The notes beneath the pieces were generated by a model. That model was not told where the DNA came from, ran no database searches, and saw only the letters and a list, made by a program, of their open reading frames with translations. A DNA stretch of 15,062 bases from contig JAFCES010000012.1 in the NCBI GenBank assembly GCA_017609045.1, forward strand, positions 1-15,062. Reading direction: 5' to 3'. Of this stretch, positions 12,259 to 15,062 are shown in pieces; the stretch's first letter is position 1, and each line of letters starts with the position of its first letter. Made by a program: the position numbers and the translations under genes. Origin of the DNA: Candidatus Pacearchaeota archaeon. Lineage in GTDB: Archaea > Nanobdellota > Nanobdellia > Pacearchaeales > GW2011-AR1.

Positions 12259-14430
12259 ATGAAAGTAGGGGATATTTTTAAGAAGTATGGAAGGAGAATA
12301 GAGGAGGAAATTCAGACTGAAAAAGTTCCTGTAGGAGAGTTTAGTAAAGAGTATCTACAGTTCAAAAAAGATATGATGCCTCAGCTTTCTCGGTATGAAA
12401 GTTTAGCTAAAAAATTAGGAAGTGTAATAAAACTGAAGATATCTGAAAAGGATGAGAACAGAATACAGAAACAACTTAATACTGCACACCTCGATGTAAC
12501 TCCAAGTCAGACTTTAACTCTTGCAGTAGTTTTTCTTCTTTTAACTTTTTTTGTGGGTGTTTTGATTTCTGTAGCTTTATTTATCTTGACAGGAAATTTT
12601 CCCCTTCTATTTATTTTTCTTATCTTAATTGCAGCCTTGTTTTTGTTTTATTATTTTTATTCAACTCCTTCCAGATTAGCTAATAAATGGCGCTTAAAAG
12701 CGAGCAGCCAGATGGTTCCTTGTATACTTTATATAGTCGCTTATATGAAACATACAAGTAATTTAGAAAGAGCAGTAGCTTTTGCAGCTCAACATTTATC
12801 TCCTCCACTTTCTCTTGATTTAAGAAAAGTATTTTGGGATATAGAGACAGGCAGGTTTACTAATATAAAAGAATCTCTTGACAGTTATCTTGAAACTTGG
12901 AGGGAGAGCAATCCAGAGTTTATCGAAAGTTTCCATTTAATAGAGAGTAGTTTATATGAGCCTTCTGAAGATAGGAGAATAGAGGTTTTAGAGAAGGCAT
13001 TACAGGTTATTTTAGATGGTGTCTATGAGAAGATGTTAAAATACTCGAGAGAGGTTAGAAGTCCTTTAACAAATATATACATGTTAGGAATTGTTTTACC
13101 TACCTTGGGAATAGCTTTATTACCTTTAGCCTCCACTTTATTAGGGGGATTATTACAATGGTACCATATCTTTCTTCTTTTTAATTTAATAATTCCTTTT
13201 TTTGTCTTTTATATGACAAGTCAGGTTTTGTTGAAGAGGCCGGGTGGTTATGGGGAAACTGAACTTCTAGAGTTGAATCCAGCTTATCCTAAATTCAAGA
13301 GCAGAAAGCCCTACATGATTGCTTTCCTTATCTGTTTACCCTTATTTATTCTTGGGCTATTACCTTTTATATTTCACTATACTCCTGTTACTGAGCTGAT
13401 AGGTCTGCAGAAAGATTATTCTTTTTCACAACTTGGGGTGAGATTTTTAGGAGATATGAATATTTTTGATTTTAAATGTATCGGAAAGATAGAAAATGGC
13501 GTTTGTAAAGGAAAGTGGGTAGGACCTTTTGGTTTGTTAGCTGTTATCCTAAGCTTACTCATTCCTTTTAGTATTGCTTTATTCTTTTCCATATCTTACA
13601 GCGAGAAAACTAAAGAGCTTATTAAGGCGAGAGATGAGACTAGAAGACTGGAGGGAGAGTTTACCAATAGCTTATTTCAGTTGGGAAATAGGTTAGGAGA
13701 TGGTACTCCAGCAGAGATTGCTTTTGGCAAAATAGCGGAGTCCACGAGAGGGCAGATTACAGAAGGATTTTTTAGAACTGTAAATACAAATATTCAACAA
13801 CTTGGTATGAGTTTAGAGGAAGCTATTTTCAATAAAAGAAGAGGAGCTATAGTTTATTATCCTTCAGCTTTAATTTCTACAAGCATGAAAATACTTGTTG
13901 AAGCAGTTAAAAAAGGACTTCAGGTTGCTGCTAGAAGTTTGATGAGTATTTCAGAGTATATAAAAAACATACGTAAAATAAATGAGAGGATGAGAGATCT
14001 TTTGGCAGAGGTTGTTTCAGATATGAAGAGTAACATGACTTTTCTTGCTCCTCTTCTTGCTGGTATTGTTGTGGGTCTGGCAAACATGATTACTATAATA
14101 TTAAATAAGTTAGAGACAATGTTTCAGATGCAAGGGAATTTTGATGTTGCTATGGTAGGAAATGTTTCTACTATACTTGAAATTTTCAATCTTGCGAACA
14201 TGATTCCTCCTTACTTCTTACAATTGAGTATAGGCATATATGTTATCGAGGTCATTTTTATCCTCACAAGTACTTTAGTTACTGTTGATTCAGGAGAAGA
14301 TAAACTTAAATCAGTTTATGAGACAGGCAGGAATTTAAAGAGAGGTATTTTACTTTATTTGATTGTTAGTTTTATTGCTATTTTGGCTTTAGCTTTACTT
14401 GCGAGTGTAGCCTTAGGAGGTTTAATTTAG
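12259..14430 (+). CDS. FlaJ/TadC-like filament platform protein with two T2SF domains
   Basis: This 723-residue polytopic protein is the probable inner-membrane platform partner of the ATPase. An N-terminal cytoplasmic region (1-84) is followed by about nine membrane helices near 85-112, 114-135, 274-300, 301-325, 352-375, 424-448, 593-615, 651-676 and 696-721. The two large cytoplasmic loops (about 140-270 and 450-590) correspond to two T2SF (GspF/TadC) domains. The first has MVPCILYIVAYMKHTSNLER, and the second FTNSLFQLGNRLGDGTPAEI with FGKIAES. GxP/GDGTPxxxAF is characteristic of T2SF loops. An extracytoplasmic stretch with two cysteines (FKCIGKIENGVCKGKW, about 405-420) lies between helices. 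Archaeal FlaJ also has two such domains, so the layout fits, but the protein is longer. The order ATPase, regulator, platform, small subunits argues for one assembly machine. Confidence 0.88.
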   Translation: MKVGDIFKKYGRRIEEEIQTEKVPVGEFSKEYLQFKKDMMPQLSRYESLAKKLGSVIKLKISEKDENRIQKQLNTAHLDVTPSQTLTLAVVFLLLTFFVGVLISVALFILTGNFPLLFIFLILIAALFLFYYFYSTPSRLANKWRLKASSQMVPCILYIVAYMKHTSNLERAVAFAAQHLSPPLSLDLRKVFWDIETGRFTNIKESLDSYLETWRESNPEFIESFHLIESSLYEPSEDRRIEVLEKALQVILDGVYEKMLKYSREVRSPLTNIYMLGIVLPTLGIALLPLASTLLGGLLQWYHIFLLFNLIIPFFVFYMTSQVLLKRPGGYGETELLELNPAYPKFKSRKPYMIAFLICLPLFILGLLPFIFHYTPVTELIGLQKDYSFSQLGVRFLGDMNIFDFKCIGKIENGVCKGKWVGPFGLLAVILSLLIPFSIALFFSISYSEKTKELIKARDETRRLEGEFTNSLFQLGNRLGDGTPAEIAFGKIAESTRGQITEGFFRTVNTNIQQLGMSLEEAIFNKRRGAIVYYPSALISTSMKILVEAVKKGLQVAARSLMSISEYIKNIRKINERMRDLLAEVVSDMKSNMTFLAPLLAGIVVGLANMITIILNKLETMFQMQGNFDVAMVGNVSTILEIFNLANMIPPYFLQLSIGIYVIEVIFILTSTLVTVDSGEDKLKSVYETGRNLKRGILLYLIVSFIAILALALLASVALGGLI

Positions 14431-14482
14431 TTAAGTTTATATTCAAAAAATGTTTAAAAGAATTATGAAAAAGAGGAAAAAA

Positions 14483-14638
14483 ATGAAAAAAGGAAAAAGA
14501 GGACTTGTTCAGAGTTATTTAGTATGGATTTTAATTGCTCTTGCTTTTCTAGCTATAATGATAGTTTTAATTTTTATTTTGAAGGAAAAGGGTTTTGATT
14601 TGGTGGAGAAAATAAAAAATATTTTTAGGTTTAGGTAA
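14483..14638 (+). CDS. Small pilin-like single-span protein (51 aa)
   Basis: A short basic N-terminus (MKKGKRG) is followed by a hydrophobic helix of about 25 residues (SYLVWILIALAFLAIMIVLI) and the basic amphipathic tail KEKGFDLVEKIKNIFRFR. The lysine-glycine leader before the helix resembles class III signal peptides cut by archaeal prepilin peptidase, but there is no Glu at +5, so pilin identity is tentative. I prefer ATG 14483 because GAGG (14473-14476) lies at SD distance. The in-frame ATG at 14450 would add 11 mostly basic residues. It follows the platform gene by 52 nt and precedes two more small membrane proteins. Confidence 0.68.
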   Translation: MKKGKRGLVQSYLVWILIALAFLAIMIVLIFILKEKGFDLVEKIKNIFRFR

Positions 14639-14640
14639 AA

Positions 14641-14796
14641 ATGGTTGAGCTAACTATAAGTCAGACTATAAAAATAATCATAGCGGTGTTTGTTCTTATT
14701 GTAGTTGTTTTTGGGATTTATATGGTCTTTAAATACTACATAATACCTTATTTTGAAAATATTTTTCCTACTAAATTATTTTTGAGTTTAAGATGA
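14641..14796 (+). CDS. Small single-span membrane protein (51 aa)
   Basis: This protein reads MVELTISQTIK, then a hydrophobic helix at about residues 10-32 (IIIAVFVLIVVVFGIYMVF), then a Tyr/Phe-rich end (KYYIIPYFENIFPTKLFLSL). It begins 2 nt after the preceding stop, with AGGT just upstream, and its TGA overlaps the next ATG (ATGA, 14793-14796). This tight chain with pilin-like neighbours supports it being a real coding gene. It may be a minor filament subunit or an assembly accessory. There is no leader-peptide motif, and the function is unknown. Confidence 0.68.
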   Translation: MVELTISQTIKIIIAVFVLIVVVFGIYMVFKYYIIPYFENIFPTKLFLSLR

Positions 14797-15062
14797 GGGG
14801 AAAAAAAGGTTTTTTACTTGGAGAGTATACTTTGAAAATTATACTTGCTGTTCTGGGAATAGTTTTGTTATTATATGTTTTATTTTCTTTGTATACAACA
14901 TTCTCAGGAAAAAGGGATTTGGAAAAAGCTAGAGCTTCTCTCGATTATATGGCTGATTTTGAGATGAATCTTGCAAAAGAAAGTGGGAAGACAGAGTTTC
15001 CAATTCAGATTCCCAGAGGATGGATTATTTTAACTTATTATGATACAGAAAAAGGAGGTCTT
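14793..15062 (+). CDS. Type IV pilin-like protein, partial (cut by window end)
   Basis: Ninety codons are visible without a stop, and the frame runs off the window. The N-terminus MRGKKGFLLGEYTLKIILAV has a short basic leader ending in KKG, then FLLGEYTL with Glu at the fifth position after the Gly. This is the hallmark of prepilins (class III signal, cleavage after Gly, Glu5). A hydrophobic helix follows (about residues 14-33). Then comes an extracytoplasmic domain starting KRDLEKARASLDYMADFEMN and continuing with FPIQIPRGWIILTYYDTEKG. It overlaps the preceding stop by 4 nt. Together with the upstream ATPase and platform it is the best candidate for a filament subunit. Archaeal prepilin motifs vary, so a signal-anchored non-pilin is possible. 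Confidence 0.75.
   Translation, partial: MRGKKGFLLGEYTLKIILAVLGIVLLLYVLFSLYTTFSGKRDLEKARASLDYMADFEMNLAKESGKTEFPIQIPRGWIILTYYDTEKGGL

Overview
The window is AT-rich and archaeal in character. It carries an archaeal Hef-type (XPF/FANCM) helicase and nuclease, a PRC-barrel protein, an archaellum/type IV pilus-type ATPase with a FlaJ/TadC-like platform protein, and very small membrane proteins. Many transcription units have a TATA element 25-30 bp upstream of the start codon, as expected for leaderless archaeal mRNAs, while genes inside operons have Shine-Dalgarno (SD) sites. This mix, and the exported protein whose first membrane segment is followed by TGQAV, suggests a DPANN archaeon (Woesearchaeota/Pacearchaeota-like). 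The lineage is inferred, not proven.

Layout. 35-583 (-): two small membrane proteins. 662-1812 (+): a six-helix half-size MFS-like protein overlapping thpR. 1926-3268 (+): a cytosine-deaminase-like amidohydrolase overlapping a small Cys-containing protein. 3260-3532 (-): an exported or anchored cysteine protein. 3570-5808 (-): Hef as two out-of-frame genes, nuclease and helicase. 5841-6465 (-): a frameshifted site-2-protease-like gene lacking a visible HExxH. 6545-6866 (+): a PRC-barrel gene broken by an exact 13-bp tandem duplication. 6887-8415 (+): three consecutive paralogous polytopic membrane proteins.

8428-15062 looks like a type IV filament (pilus/archaellum-like) locus. Two coiled-coil proteins, one with a long Pro-rich linker, are transcribed leftward. 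Divergent from them is a 766-residue secretion ATPase with an extra CxxC/CxxC N-terminal region. It is followed by a small ribbon-helix-helix-like protein with operator-like repeats at its own promoter, a 723-residue platform protein with two T2SF domains, and a run of very small single-span proteins. The last of these (cut by the window end) has a class III signal-like N-terminus with Glu at +5. A plausible reading is that the ATPase powers and the platform anchors assembly of the small subunits, and that the RHH protein controls the platform and subunit genes. The role of the coiled-coil and 4-TM proteins is open.

Three neighbouring loci (Hef, S2P-like, PRC) have reading frames interrupted by one net extra base each (+1, +1, +13). 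Each frame is restored exactly by a single simple edit. This is either real gene decay or slippage, or indel error in the assembly, and reads would decide it. No rRNA, tRNA, CRISPR array or insertion sequence was recognised.
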